Of a stretch of 64,000 nucleotides of DNA, positions 55,890 through 64,000 are shown piece after piece; the first letter of the stretch is position 1; the number at the start of each line of letters is the position of its first letter. The stretch lies in contig CAWATZ010000003.1 of the NCBI GenBank assembly GCA_963784995.1, forward strand, positions 682,001 to 746,000, read 5' to 3'. Origin of the DNA: CAWATZ01 sp963784995 (GTDB lineage: Bacteria > Planctomycetota > Planctomycetia > Gemmatales > Gemmataceae). The notes beneath the pieces are model-generated. The model was not told the origin of the DNA and ran no database searches. It saw nothing but the letters and a program-made list of their open reading frames with translations. Position numbers and translations under genes: made by a program.

Positions 55890-56297
55890 ATGTTCGCAGT
55901 GTTTGAAGACGGTTCTCGCCAGTATCGGGTCAGTCCGGGCGACGTTGTCCGGGTCGATTACCGGGAAGCGGAAAAGGGCGCTCGGGTGGAGTTCAACCGG
56001 GTGCTGCTGTACAGCGATGGGGCCGACACCAAGATCGGCCAGCCCCTCGTGGAAGGGATGCGCGTGCTGGGCGAGGTGGTCGATCACCCCTCGGAGAAGT
56101 ACTACGTCCAGCACTTCCGCAAACGCAAGAACTACCGCCGGCTCAAGGGCCATCGGCAGTACCACACCGCGGTCAAGGTGCAGCACGTCCTGCTGCCCGG
56201 CCAGGAGCCGCCTGCCGCCCCACCGCCCCAGACCACCCCATCCGCCGAGCAAAGCGCTCCCGCCCAGACGCCCGCACCGAACCCAGGGACACCGTAG
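55890..56297 (+). CDS. rplU: Ribosomal protein bL21 with a proline-rich tail
   Basis: 135 residues. The bL21 fold covers residues 1-105: MFAVFEDGSRQYRVSPGDVV, FNRVLLYSDGADTKIGQPLV and RKRKNYRRLKGHRQYHTAVK. The usual length is about 103; the remaining 30 residues are Pro/Ala-rich (QEPPAAPPPQTTPSAEQSAP). The stop TAG (56295-56297) lies within the left arm of a palindromic repeat that starts at 56294, so the tail may extend to a stop supplied by the insertion. The usual partner rpmA (bL27) is absent. It starts at ATG 55890. Confidence 0.92.
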   Translation: MFAVFEDGSRQYRVSPGDVVRVDYREAEKGARVEFNRVLLYSDGADTKIGQPLVEGMRVLGEVVDHPSEKYYVQHFRKRKNYRRLKGHRQYHTAVKVQHVLLPGQEPPAAPPPQTTPSAEQSAPAQTPAPNPGTP

Positions 56298-56355
56298 GGA
56301 ACGCCCTCCGTGGCGTTCCGCGTGGGACCGGAACGCCACGGAGGGCGTTCCCTAC
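56294..56355. repeat. 62-bp palindromic repeat, copy 2
   Basis: Perfect 27-base arms (56294-56320, 56329-56355), same sequence as the element at 26016 with the loop inverted. It begins on the rplU stop codon (GTAGGG). Confidence 0.92.
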
Positions 56356-56453
56356 AAGACCCGTTGATTTCGATTGGCCGGGTACGGTAGAACACCCGTT
56401 CTGGACCGGGCTTGCCATTTGCCCGATCCGCGAGGGCAAGGAGGCCAGGTCTC

Positions 56454-57877
56454 ATGCGTCCACGCACGGTCGGTCTGTTGCTGTTTGCCGTCATTGGCCT
56501 GTCGCTGGCTCACGGTCAGGCACCATTGCCTTCCAACCATCCCGAACCAATCACGGCGGCCCCGATCATCCCCGAGAAACTCCCGTCGCCGGTTCTGCCG
56601 CTTCTGACGCCCGGAGAGCAGCTGGCCCCCGCACCCCTGCCTCCCCTGACGGCGCCGCCTCCCCCGCCGCCCTCGAACGTCATCCAGGCCGGCTTTCACA
56701 CCTCCGCGGCTGCCGCCCCGGCACCGCCCCCGAAGGAACCCCCGCCCTTGCCGCCCTTGCCGCCCTTGCAGCAGCAAATGCACCTGTCAGCCCTGCGCGG
56801 CGCCGACTGGCTGGCCAGCATGAATGACCCCCTGGCCCATTTCTGGCATGGCTGGGTGCCCGCGCTGAATGCGCCCTGGAAGGCGATCACTATCTGCGCC
56901 AGGCCGGGGCCGCGTTCGCCCTGGCTCGGGGCGGACGCTATGCCGCCAAGGAGGACTACGTCGCCCGGGCCGTCCAGTCGATCCTGGTCTTGCTGGAACA
57001 GACGGAAAAAGACCCCGCCGATCCCCAGGTGATTTACACCCCCTTGCCTTCGCTGGTTATCAATCGACTGGGCGCCGCCGCCCTGCTCGTGCTGGCCATC
57101 CACGAATTGCCCGCGCCGCAACAGCACCAGCGCGACCTGCTGGACCGCTCCGAGCAGCTGTGCAACTTCATCCGCAAGCAGGCCCGGCCGGACGGCTCGC
57201 TATTCTGTGGCGACCTGCTGCCGGACGGCAAACCGGGCGTCGAGGAAGCCGACGCCATCCTGACCTACCCGGGCCAGGCCCTCTGCGCCCTGATGCGCAG
57301 TCAGCGCTATCGGCCCGCCGCCTGGAAGCTCGATCTGGTCCGCAAGGCGCTGGCCTTTTACGCTCCCTGGTGGCGGCAGCACAAGTCGCTGGCCTTCGTC
57401 TCCTGGCAGAGCGCGGCTTACACCGAGGCGTACTTGCTGACCAGGGATCGCCCCTTCGCTGACTTTGTCTTCGAGATGAACGATTGGCTCAGCGGTCTGC
57501 AGTATGACCGATTGGAGGCAGGCCAGCAGCAGTGGCTGGGCGGCTTCATGAGCTGGCAGGACGGCAAACCGGTGCAGACGCCGCCGCGGATCGACTCGGC
57601 CGACTGCTCCGAGAGCCTGGCCCAGGCCCGCCGGGCCGCACGGGCCGCTGCCGACCAGGCCCGCCACGACCGCTACAGCCGGGCCCTGGAACTGTCCTTG
57701 CAGTTCCTCACCACCTTGCAGTATTCCGAGGCCAACACGCAGCACTTTGAGAAGAGCTACCGCAACCGGCTGGTGGGCGGTTTTCACGCTTCGCACCAGG
57801 ACGGCAACCTGCGGATCGATCACGCCCAGCATGCTTTGTCGGCATTGGTCCTGTATCTGGATGAGGTCAGCAAGTAG
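56454..57877 (+). CDS. Secreted protein with Pro-rich linker and alpha-helical domain, frameshifted
   Basis: After a signal peptide (VGLLLFAVIGLSLAHGQ) comes a long Pro/Ala linker to about residue 110 and then a helical domain: HLSALRGADWLASMNDPLAH, YLRQAGAAFALARGGRYAA, QARPDGSLFCGDLLPDGKP, SWQSAAYTEAYLLTRDRPF and YRNRLVGGFHASHQDGNLRI. The arrangement recalls alpha/alpha-toroid glycosidases or prenyltransferase-like folds, but no catalytic motif is clear. One frameshift near 56880 joins the linker frame to the domain frame (AP.LEGDHYLRQAG). The start ATG 56454 has GGAGG upstream. The TAG stop (57875-57877) is inside the left arm of a palindromic repeat. Confidence 0.7.
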
Positions 57878-57944
57878 GGTGGGCCGAGCGTGGCGAGGCC
57901 CACCATTCTGCCTGGTGGGCCTCGCCACGCTCGGCCCACCCTAC
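57874..57944. repeat. 32-bp palindromic repeat (GTAGGGTGGGCCGAGCG family), copy 2
   Basis: Perfect 32-base arms (57874-57905, 57913-57944) with a 7-base loop; relative of 41308-41380. Its first bases GTAGGG provide the stop codon of the preceding gene. Confidence 0.92.
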
Positions 57945-58109
57945 GGCTGGATGAACTGGGCAAATGAGGAAACCAGGGCCCTCCGGACGTGTAGCCAAGC
58001 CGTTCCGGGGCGTGTATAGTACAACCGTGGCCAGTTCCACGCGCAGGATGATCCTGGATCCGATTCCTCCAGGTCGCGTCCGGGCTTACCCCAGGCGATT
58101 GGGATTCGC

Positions 58110-59132
58110 ATGACCGAAGAACGCAGTCTCCTTCCCCGACCGAAGTGCCGCAGTTTGCTGGGGGTGCGCGTCCTGGGCACCGGCAGCTACGTTCCCGAAG
58201 CGGTCATCACCAACGACCACCTGCATCAGCGTTTTGGCTTCGACAGCGACTGGATCGTCAAGCGGACCGGCATCCTGGAGCGCCGCCATGCCCTGCCGCA
58301 CCAGGCCACCAGCGACCTGTGTTACGAGGCCGCGGTGCGCTGCCTGGAGAACGCCCGGGTCCCCCCCGGCGACATCGACCTGGTGGTCCTGGCCACCTTC
58401 ACCCCGGACATGTCGTTCCCCTCGACCGCCTGCCTGGTCCAGGATCGGCTCAAGCTCTCCTGTGCGGCCATCGAGGTGGAAGCCGCCTGTGCCGGCTTCT
58501 TGTACGCGCTGATCACCGGGGCGGCCTACGTGGTCTCGGGGGCCAGCGACGTGGCCCTGGTCATCGGCGGCGACTGCAACTCCCGCATCCTCAACCCGGA
58601 CGACATCAAGACCTTCCCGCTCTTTGGCGACGGTGCCGGGGCGGTGCTGCTGACCCGTGGCCGACCCGACCAGGGGCTGCTCAGCTTCAGCCTGGGCTCT
58701 GACGGCGGCGGCGGCGACCTGCTCAGCCGGCCCGCCGGCGGCAGCCGGCTGCCGCCCACCCCGGAGCTGCTGGGCCAGGGACTGCACTACATGCACATGG
58801 ACGGCCGGGCCGTCTTTCGCTGGGCCGTGGCCATCCTCTGCGACACCATCCAGGACGTGCTGAACCACAGCGGCGTCCGCACCAGCGACGTCAACCTGTT
58901 CATTCCCCATCAGGCCAACATCCGCATCATCAACGCGGCCATCGACGTGCTGCACATCCCCCGCCAGCGCGTCTTCAACAACCTCGACCGCTATGGCAAC
59001 ACCTCCGCCGGCTCGGTCCCCCTCGCCCTGGACGAGGCCGTCGCCGAGGGCAACGTCAAGCCCGGCGACCTGATCGTCCTCAGCGGCTTCGGCGCCGGCC
59101 TGACCTGGGGCACCACGGTCATGCGCTGGTAG
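58110..59132 (+). CDS. fabH: 3-oxoacyl-ACP synthase III
   Basis: 340 residues. Starts fatty acid synthesis by condensing acetyl-CoA with malonyl-ACP. The catalytic Cys is in EVEAACAGFLYALITGAA, the His in LFIPHQANIRIINAA and the Asn in YGNTSAGSVPLALDEAV, all present. Opening GVRVLGTGSYVPEAVITND and DWIVKRTGILERRH are typical. It starts at ATG 58110. The usual plsX and fabD neighbours are absent here. The gene is free of frameshifts. Confidence 0.95.
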   Translation: MTEERSLLPRPKCRSLLGVRVLGTGSYVPEAVITNDHLHQRFGFDSDWIVKRTGILERRHALPHQATSDLCYEAAVRCLENARVPPGDIDLVVLATFTPDMSFPSTACLVQDRLKLSCAAIEVEAACAGFLYALITGAAYVVSGASDVALVIGGDCNSRILNPDDIKTFPLFGDGAGAVLLTRGRPDQGLLSFSLGSDGGGGDLLSRPAGGSRLPPTPELLGQGLHYMHMDGRAVFRWAVAILCDTIQDVLNHSGVRTSDVNLFIPHQANIRIINAAIDVLHIPRQRVFNNLDRYGNTSAGSVPLALDEAVAEGNVKPGDLIVLSGFGAGLTWGTTVMRW

Positions 59133-59312
59133 CATTCCAGCTGCCTCCTCCCCTGACTCCAGAAGAGGAAGCGGCCGATCTCGCGTCCCGCCAACAGGCA
59201 CAATTCCAGAAAATCGGATTATGCCGCCCTTGACGGCTGTAAGGTTTTCCCAGATTATATCACCATTGCATCCCTCATAACTCTCCCATTGAGAAAAGAT
59301 GGGGTAATGGGG

Positions 59313-59343
59313 TTGTCTTTACTGGTGAATTGCTATCTATAAT
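59313..59343 (+). promoter_or_regulatory. Candidate sigma-70 promoter for the LEVLEDR surface protein
   Basis: A perfect TATAAT (59338-59343) is preceded, 19 bases away, by TTGTCT (59313-59318). The region is AT-richer than its surroundings. It lies 103 bases before ATG 59446. Confidence 0.5.
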
Positions 59344-59382
59344 AAGTGCCTGAAAAGGGCGTGTCCTTCCAAGACCCAGAAA

Positions 59383-59412
59383 GGGGCAGGAGGTTCACCT
59401 CCTGCTCTTCCC
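59383..59412 (+). promoter_or_regulatory. Leader hairpin with a buried AGGAGG
   Basis: GCAGGAGGT (59386-59394) pairs with ACCTCCTGC (59397-59405), and outer GGGG/CCCC words can extend the stem. It sits in the 5' leader, between the promoter and the real ribosome binding site (CGGAGG before ATG 59446). It may affect mRNA stability or translation. The rest of the 59133-59445 gap shows nothing else. Confidence 0.4.
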
Positions 59413-59445
59413 CGGAAACAGAGAGTCTGCTTTAACGGAGGTCCC

Positions 59446-60919
59446 ATGCGCAAGAGGTCATACAGCCGGCCAACCCTGGAAGTCCTTGAGGACCGTTGGG
59501 TCCCGGCGACCTACTCGTTTTACAATGGCACCCTGGCCATCACCGGCCAGACGCACAACATGACGATCGTGCAGTCGAACGTCACCGCCAACACGTTCAC
59601 GATCACGGACGGGGGCAGCCGTACCTTCTCCGGCGTGAGCAACATCATCGCGACCACGCCGAACGGCAACGACACGGTGACTGTCGATCTGAACGGGAAC
59701 ACCTACACAGGCGCTTTGACCATCAAGACGGGTAATGGCAACAGCACGGTCAACCTGGGAGCAGCGGCCGGGGGCACCATCCTGGGCAACGTCGCCATCC
59801 TCGGCAGCCCCGGCAATCAAACTCTGAACGTCGATTCGGCCGGCACGGCGCCCCTGACCCTCGGTGGCAACCTTCAGGTCACCGATTCCGCGGGAACCAA
59901 TTCCGCCATCTTCGGCAGCAGCTCGACAGCAGCCAGCATCCCCCTGACCGTCCGCGGCAACGTGAGCCTTACCGGAGTGAACTTTGTCACACTTCCAGAG
60001 CAACCAGAGCGATCAGTTTCAGAGTAATTTTACCGTGACGTCAGCTCCCAACAGTGGGCCCGAAACCTTCACGCAAGGGTTGCCCGGTGGAGGAGGCCCC
60101 GGCACCGGAATGGGCACCATCACCATTGGCCGCAACCTCCAGATCACCGGTGGTTCGGGAGCGAACGCGGTCGCCACGTTGGGAACGCAAGCCAACCTGG
60201 TTTTTGTGGCAAATCTGACAGTCAACGGCAACATGACTGTGTCCACCGGGACCAGCACGGGCACGGTGCCAACTACCGGGGTGTTCCCTAGCGTAACTTT
60301 CGCTCCTCTTGCCAATCGAGTGAACCTGTCCGCTGGAAACAACACCCCGACCATCATTAACGGGAACTTCACGTACACCACCACCGGCGGTGCCAGTTAT
60401 GTTTCCATCACTGGCTCCCAGATCCACGGGAATGCGAACCTGAACCTTGGAACCGCCAACACGGCCCTGTTCCTTTATGACATCTTCGTCAACCCGACGA
60501 TCATCAGCGGAAACCTCACCGTCGGCGACCAGGGTGATCTGAATACCGACCCGTTCGGCCTGGGAATTGGTGTCGAGGCCCCCGTCGGCGGCATCGAGAC
60601 CTTTAACCTGGGCAACGGCACCAACACCCTGATCTTCGATCCATCCTTGTTTAACCCGACCAGCGAGACCATCTTCATCAACGCGGGCAATGGCACCAAC
60701 ACGGTCCAGTTCTTGAACTCGGAAGGCGTCTCGGTCCCGGTCACGTACAATGTTGGCGTGACCCTGGGGAATGGGACCAATAACGTGACCTTCAACGATC
60801 CTCTTAACTTGCTTGCTCTGACCGGCAGCATCACCGCCGGCGGCGGCGGGACCAATACCTTCAACTACACCCCTGGACAGGGTGTCATCCAGTCTCCCTT
60901 CACGCTGCAAGGCTTTTAG
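59446..60919 (+). CDS. Secreted LEVLEDR-motif repeat protein, one frameshift
   Basis: About 490 residues. The N-terminus has the planctomycete motif RPTLEVLEDRWVPATYSF, thought to mark surface or extracellular proteins. The rest is Gly/Asn/Thr-rich beta-repeat sequence (NGNDTVTVDLNGNTYTGALT, NLGNGTNTLIFDPSLFNPTS), a beta-helix or beta-solenoid. The frame changes near 59993: NFVT continues as FQSNQSDQFQSNFTVTS in the next frame, so one extra base is likely. It starts at ATG 59446 with CGGAGG five bases upstream. A candidate promoter and hairpin precede it. It may be the cargo or neighbour of the peptide-modification genes that follow, but there is no direct link. Confidence 0.75.
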
Positions 60920-60932
60920 AAGCTGATTCAGC

Positions 60933-60983
60933 AGCCGCTTGCGGTTTCGCGCACCAGCAAACGATGCGAAGCCGCAAGCGGCT
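60933..60983 (+). terminator. Palindrome after the LEVLEDR gene, possible terminator
   Basis: AGCCGCTTGCGGTTTCGC (60933-60950) pairs with GCGAAGCCGCAAGCGGCT (60966-60983) with one mismatch and a 15-base loop, 14 bases after the stop at 60919. There is no T-tract. It could instead be another dispersed palindrome. Confidence 0.55.
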
Positions 60984-61086
60984 TGTGGAACAGGCGCGAA
61001 CAGCCCGTGCAGGGAGCAGGACCTTGCACGGACTGCTTTCTCGCTGGCAGGTGGGACGGTTTTGCCTTGAAAAATTCGTGAAACTC

Positions 61087-61114
61087 TTGACTTCCACCTG
61101 CTCTGATCTATAAA
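61087..61114 (+). promoter_or_regulatory. Strong sigma-70 promoter for the PqqD-domain gene
   Basis: TTGACT (61087-61092) and TATAAA (61109-61114) are separated by 16 bases. The start codon used below is 60 bases downstream of the -10 element. This is one of the two best vegetative-type promoters in the window. Confidence 0.65.
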
Positions 61115-61173
61115 CTCTCATTATTGCGCATTTGCTGGAAAAGTGTCCGAACCCGCTACTGATGGAGCCTGCG

Positions 61174-61665
61174 ATGCTTCCCATGCGACGCGAGAAGGGG
61201 TTACTTACCGAGCAGTTGCCTGACGAAACGATTGTCTACGACACGACCAACCACAAGATCCACTGTCTGAACACCATCGCTCGTCTGGTGTGGCGGCATT
61301 GCGACGGTCGCACCTCCGAGGCGGAGATGGCGGCGATCCTTGGCACGGAGCTTGGCGTGCCAGCCGATGAAACCCTGGTGCGGGTGACCCTGGAGCAGCT
61401 GGCCGAGACGGGTCTGACCGAGGTGCCCAGGAACTCCCGCACCGGCGTCTCGCGGCGGGAAGCTGCCCGGTGTCTGGCCCGATTGGGCCTCGGCGCTGCT
61501 GCCGCCCTGGTTGTTACCATCGCCGCACCCTCCGCGGCACAAGCGGCCTCCGCGATTTGCAGCAATTTTAATGCGATCAGTTGCCCGCTGGGCAACCAAT
61601 GTACCAAGTCCGGTGGTGGACCGGGTACGTGCAAGAGAAGTGGCGCCTCCTGTGTCTGTGGTTAG
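61174..61665 (+). CDS. PqqD-domain protein with Tat-like segment and six-cysteine tail
   Basis: 163 residues in three parts. Residues 5-85 are a PqqD-type domain (GLLTEQLPDETIVYDTTNHK, IHCLNTIARLVWRHCDGRTS, AILGTELGVPADETLVRVTL), the fold that binds leader peptides of ribosomally made, modified peptides. Residues 92-125 are SRREAARCLARLGLGAAAAL and TIAAPSAAQA, resembling a twin-arginine signal with a cleavage site (AQA). The last 35 or so residues carry six cysteines (AICSNFNAISCPLGNQC, then GTCKRSGASCVCG). The protein may therefore be a leader-binding domain fused to its own secreted Cys-rich product. I take ATG 61174, six bases after GGAG. A strong promoter lies upstream, and a nucleotidyltransferase and an HPr-kinase-like gene follow. 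Confidence 0.8.
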   Translation: MLPMRREKGLLTEQLPDETIVYDTTNHKIHCLNTIARLVWRHCDGRTSEAEMAAILGTELGVPADETLVRVTLEQLAETGLTEVPRNSRTGVSRREAARCLARLGLGAAAALVVTIAAPSAAQAASAICSNFNAISCPLGNQCTKSGGGPGTCKRSGASCVCG

Positions 61666-61673
61666 AGACACTC

Positions 61674-61756
61674 ACAGAACGGCGAGCGGCGCGGCGTCAG
61701 CCCGCCGGTAGGAGGCGCTTACCGGCGGGCTGACGCCGCGCCGCTCGCCGTTCTGT
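61674..61756. repeat. 37-bp perfect palindromic repeat
   Basis: Arms 61674-61710 and 61720-61756 are exact reverse complements with a 9-base loop; the core is GAGCGGCGCGGCGTCAGCCC. It lies between the convergent PqqD-domain gene and the nucleotidyltransferase gene and may end both transcripts. Confidence 0.92.
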
Positions 61757-61838
61757 TAGTGGGGTGCGGGTTCCGAGTGCCGCGTTCGTTCCTTTCTTCC
61801 AATCTTCTTGACGGGTTACGCTGACCATGCTTCGGGGG

Positions 61839-62897
61839 TCAGCAGCGGCAGGTAGCTGCGCAGCGCCTTCTCGTGATGCGCCAGAGGTTATGCCCCAGAA
61901 AGCGAACCGAGGCAACCGCGCTATCACACAGCGCGGTCTTGAAAAAGAGATTGATCAGGGTGCCTGGGGAGTCCAGAGGCGTGAGCGTGTCATGGATGCG
62001 CAGCAGCAGGCTGGCGAAGGCTTGCCGTGCCTGCCTCTCGAACAGACGAAGGGGAGCCGGGCACTCCAGCCCCAGGCGTCGCCGCAGCACCTCCACCGCG
62101 TACAAGAGGGCTTCTTGCACGTGGTTCTCGCGCGCCCGCTGGAAAACCACGTCCCAGTCCAGACCTGGATGCAACCGAGCGAAGTTCCAGATGTCGCAGA
62201 GCCAGCAGAAACGCACGAACTCGTGATGGATCGCATGGAGGAGCAGGTAGAACGCCTCATCTTCCGCGTTCAGGATCCGACAGCGGCTCCCATCCCGCAT
62301 CTGGAAGGGAACGGACCGGGAAAGGAAGTCCCTGGCCGGGATGGTAACGCCAAATTCGACCAGGAGATGAAAGTGGACTTCGACCAGCGAGAATTCGGCA
62401 TGGGCAAAGGATAGCTGGTGGGTGTAATCGCGTGCATACCAGCTCGACGAAGGATCCTGCGAATGATAGCCCAGGGAGGACAGCAATCCCTCCACGGCCT
62501 TCAGGTCCTCCGGGACGATCAGGAGGTCAAGGTCGCTGGAGTAACGCAGCGCGTAATCGCCGTAGAGGCGTTCCGCCAGCACCGGACCTTTCAGCACCAC
62601 CGCCTGAATCCCCGTTGTTTCCAGGCCCTCCAGGATGCGGCGGATTCCCTGATAGTTGCTCATCTGGATGAGCCGGCCGGCCACAACCCGCCGATCGATG
62701 CGAATTCGTTCCTTCTCCGGCAAGACCTGCCCCGCTTGTCGCAAGGCCCGGTGCAGCAGACCGGCCACACCGTGGCGCTCGGCGAGATCGAAGTATCGCT
62801 CCCAGTTGGGGATTCGCACACAGAGGGCCCGGAAACGCGGCAAGTCGTCCTGGAAGGCCGTGAGCAGCAACTGCAGCCGTTGCAGCGGGAGGCGCAT
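61839..62897 (-). CDS. Nucleotidyltransferase-fold protein (NTP_transf_5-like)
   Basis: About 352 residues. After a helical N-domain (LLTAFQDDLPRFRALCVRIP, LAERHGVAGLLHRALRQAGQ) comes the nucleotidyltransferase core: TTGIQAVVLKGPVLAERLYG and RYSSDLDLLIVPEDLKAVEG, with the DxD metal pair. This family accompanies PqqD-domain and HPr-kinase-like genes in RiPP clusters; in lasso-peptide clusters members have been tied to tail modification. I start at ATG 62897 (MRLPLQRLQLL) because the open frame upstream to 63317 lies antisense to the next gene. It is on the minus strand between two plus-strand partners. Confidence 0.8.
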   Translation of the reverse strand: MRLPLQRLQLLLTAFQDDLPRFRALCVRIPNWERYFDLAERHGVAGLLHRALRQAGQVLPEKERIRIDRRVVAGRLIQMSNYQGIRRILEGLETTGIQAVVLKGPVLAERLYGDYALRYSSDLDLLIVPEDLKAVEGLLSSLGYHSQDPSSSWYARDYTHQLSFAHAEFSLVEVHFHLLVEFGVTIPARDFLSRSVPFQMRDGSRCRILNAEDEAFYLLLHAIHHEFVRFCWLCDIWNFARLHPGLDWDVVFQRARENHVQEALLYAVEVLRRRLGLECPAPLRLFERQARQAFASLLLRIHDTLTPLDSPGTLINLFFKTALCDSAVASVRFLGHNLWRITRRRCAATCRC

Positions 62898-63090
62898 CCG
62901 TGTCGGGCTTAACGGCCACAAGGACTGGCGAGTTGCAGGAACAGGGCACAAGGGGTTGAGCTCCGTTGGACGAAGGGGATTCTTCGGCGTAAAATAACGA
63001 GGCTTTACTCGACACGTAAGCCCCAGAGGATCCGAGAGCCCGATGTCGTTCCCTTCGCAAATGCCCCGGGTCGCAAAGTCGTCCCTCTGA

Positions 63091-63918
63091 ATGCAGAAGA
63101 TCGACCGCCTGGTCTGGGCGGCTGGCTTTTGCGGGACGGCCTTCGGTGTGCGCGTCGGCGTTCGAGCGAATACGCCGCAAGCGCTGGAGACCTTGCGCGC
63201 GCTGCTGCCGGTGAACTGGCAGTACAGCGACCGAGAGGTCGTGGAGGTCCTCTTCTCGTACGTCGAGGCAACGCCGCCCAGCCGGCCGGGGATCAAGACC
63301 TTCCACATCCTGTACATGGGTGTCGGACGCCTGATTCGGACGCTGGAGCTGAAGGAGATTGTCTACCTTTTTGAGAACCAGCTGCAACTGGGCATCGCTT
63401 ATTATGCGCCCCGCCATGCGTTCGTGCATGCCGGCGCGGTGGGCTGGCGCGGTCGGGCGATCGTCATTCCGGGCTCCAGTTTCAGCGGCAAGAGCACGCT
63501 GACGGCAGCCCTGGTGCGGGCCGGGGCGACTTACTACTCCGACGAGTATGCGGTGTTTACCAATCAGGGTCGCGTGCTGCCCTACGCCCGGCCTCTGCAG
63601 CTGCGGCAGACGGACGGCCGGACCACGCACAAGGTCTCCGCCGAGTCGCTCGGCGGCCAGGTGGGCGTGAAGCCGCTGCCGCTCGGCCTCGTGGTCGAAA
63701 CCAGCTTCCGCGGAGACTGTCGCTGGCGGCCGCAGCGCGGCACCACCGGACAGGGTGCCCTGGCGCTGATGGCGCACGCGGTGCCGATCCAGCGCCGGCC
63801 AGGCTGGACCATCCGCATCCTGACCCGGGCCGCCCAGACCGCGGTCCACCTCAAGGGCAGGCGCGGCGAAGCGGACGCCGTGGCCGAACGCATCCTGCAC
63901 GAGTTCGCGGACTGGTAG
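63091..63918 (+). CDS. HPr kinase-like P-loop protein
   Basis: 275 residues. The ATP site PGSSFSGKSTLTAALVRAG (Walker A, about residues 127-136) and TYYSDEYAVFTNQGRV (Walker-B-like) match HPr kinase/phosphorylase-like proteins of RiPP clusters. The N-terminal region (residues 1-110) matches no family I can name. Such kinases phosphorylate peptide tails in lasso clusters; alternatively they act on a protein substrate. It starts at ATG 63091, divergent from the nucleotidyltransferase with a 193-base spacer that must hold both promoters. Confidence 0.85.
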   Translation: MQKIDRLVWAAGFCGTAFGVRVGVRANTPQALETLRALLPVNWQYSDREVVEVLFSYVEATPPSRPGIKTFHILYMGVGRLIRTLELKEIVYLFENQLQLGIAYYAPRHAFVHAGAVGWRGRAIVIPGSSFSGKSTLTAALVRAGATYYSDEYAVFTNQGRVLPYARPLQLRQTDGRTTHKVSAESLGGQVGVKPLPLGLVVETSFRGDCRWRPQRGTTGQGALALMAHAVPIQRRPGWTIRILTRAAQTAVHLKGRRGEADAVAERILHEFADW

Positions 63919-63931
63919 CCCAGGGCTCCCG

Positions 63932-64000
63932 ATGACACCAGGACACTCCTTTCTCTGGAAGCTCTGGACAGCCGCTTTCCTGACGAGGCTGGCGGGCGTC
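63932..64000 (+). CDS. Start of an unidentified gene, 3' truncated by the window
   Basis: ATG 63932 opens a frame to the window edge (MTPGHSFLWKLWTAAFLTRL). It begins 13 bases after the HPr-kinase-like gene. Only 23 residues are visible, hydrophobic and basic, so no family is named. It could be the next gene of the peptide-modification cluster. Confidence 0.3.
   Translation, partial: MTPGHSFLWKLWTAAFLTRLAGV

Noticed and set aside
61827..62414. Plus-strand open frame of 195 codons opposite the nucleotidyltransferase
   Set aside because: The minus-strand protein has a DxD nucleotidyltransferase core. The plus-strand frame has no domain and starts inside the intergenic region.

Overview
The window looks like a chromosomal segment of a large-genome planctomycete, probably a Gemmataceae-type organism. 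This is inferred from very GC-rich DNA, an ECF sigma factor next to a eukaryotic-like Ser/Thr kinase, WD40 domains fused to a sigma factor and to an M56 peptidase, a DUF1549/DUF1553 plus DUF1501 pair followed by EF-hand proteins, secreted proteins with an N-terminal LExLEDRxxPA motif, and an N-type ATPase operon. No rRNA, tRNA, transposase, CRISPR array or phage module was recognised.

Layout. 0-4 kb: end of an S9 peptidase, an ECF sigma gene, a kinase that has lost its catalytic core, and a DUF104/PIN toxin-antitoxin pair on the minus strand. 4-11 kb: a damaged parallel beta-helix secreted protein, a relic of a CzcA-type RND pump, then SNF2 helicase and SWIM zinc-finger genes, both full of frameshifts. 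11-20.6 kb, minus strand: a sigma-WD40-zinc-ribbon fusion, a DUF5681 protein, a PQQ-repeat secreted protein and a HEAT-repeat protein. 20.6-25 kb: accessory genes (HTH-like protein, VapBC with an ACG toxin start, an unknown protein) lying between two copies of a ThuA gene 3' end, then an isochorismatase-ThuA fusion. 25-34.7 kb: two universal stress proteins, a cytidylate-kinase-like protein and an N-ATPase operon in the order atpD-C-Q-R-B-E-F-A-G. 35-52 kb: a BlaI repressor with its operator, an M56-WD40 giant sensor-like protein, DUF1549 and DUF1501 proteins and five tandem EF-hand paralogues. 52-59 kb: a DUF1883 protein with a two-helix membrane protein, metY, metX, rplU, a secreted protein and fabH. 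59-64 kb: a LEVLEDR surface protein, then a PqqD-domain protein with a Tat-like segment and a six-cysteine tail, a nucleotidyltransferase and an HPr-kinase-like protein, which together resemble a peptide-modification (RiPP) locus.

Two patterns run through the whole window. First, long palindromic repeats of at least eight kinds sit between genes. They sometimes enter genes in frame (AtpR, the sigma-WD40 linker, the M56 protein) and twice supply a stop codon. Second, single-base frameshifts are concentrated in a few genes (SNF2/SWIM at 8.1-10.8 kb, atpA/atpG at 32.1-34.7 kb), whereas long stretches such as 35.4-51.3 kb are clean. Motifs are preserved between the shifts, so local consensus error is as likely as gene decay. 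The kinase and beta-helix genes, by contrast, carry real-looking internal deletions.

All functions are read from motifs and family knowledge without a database search.
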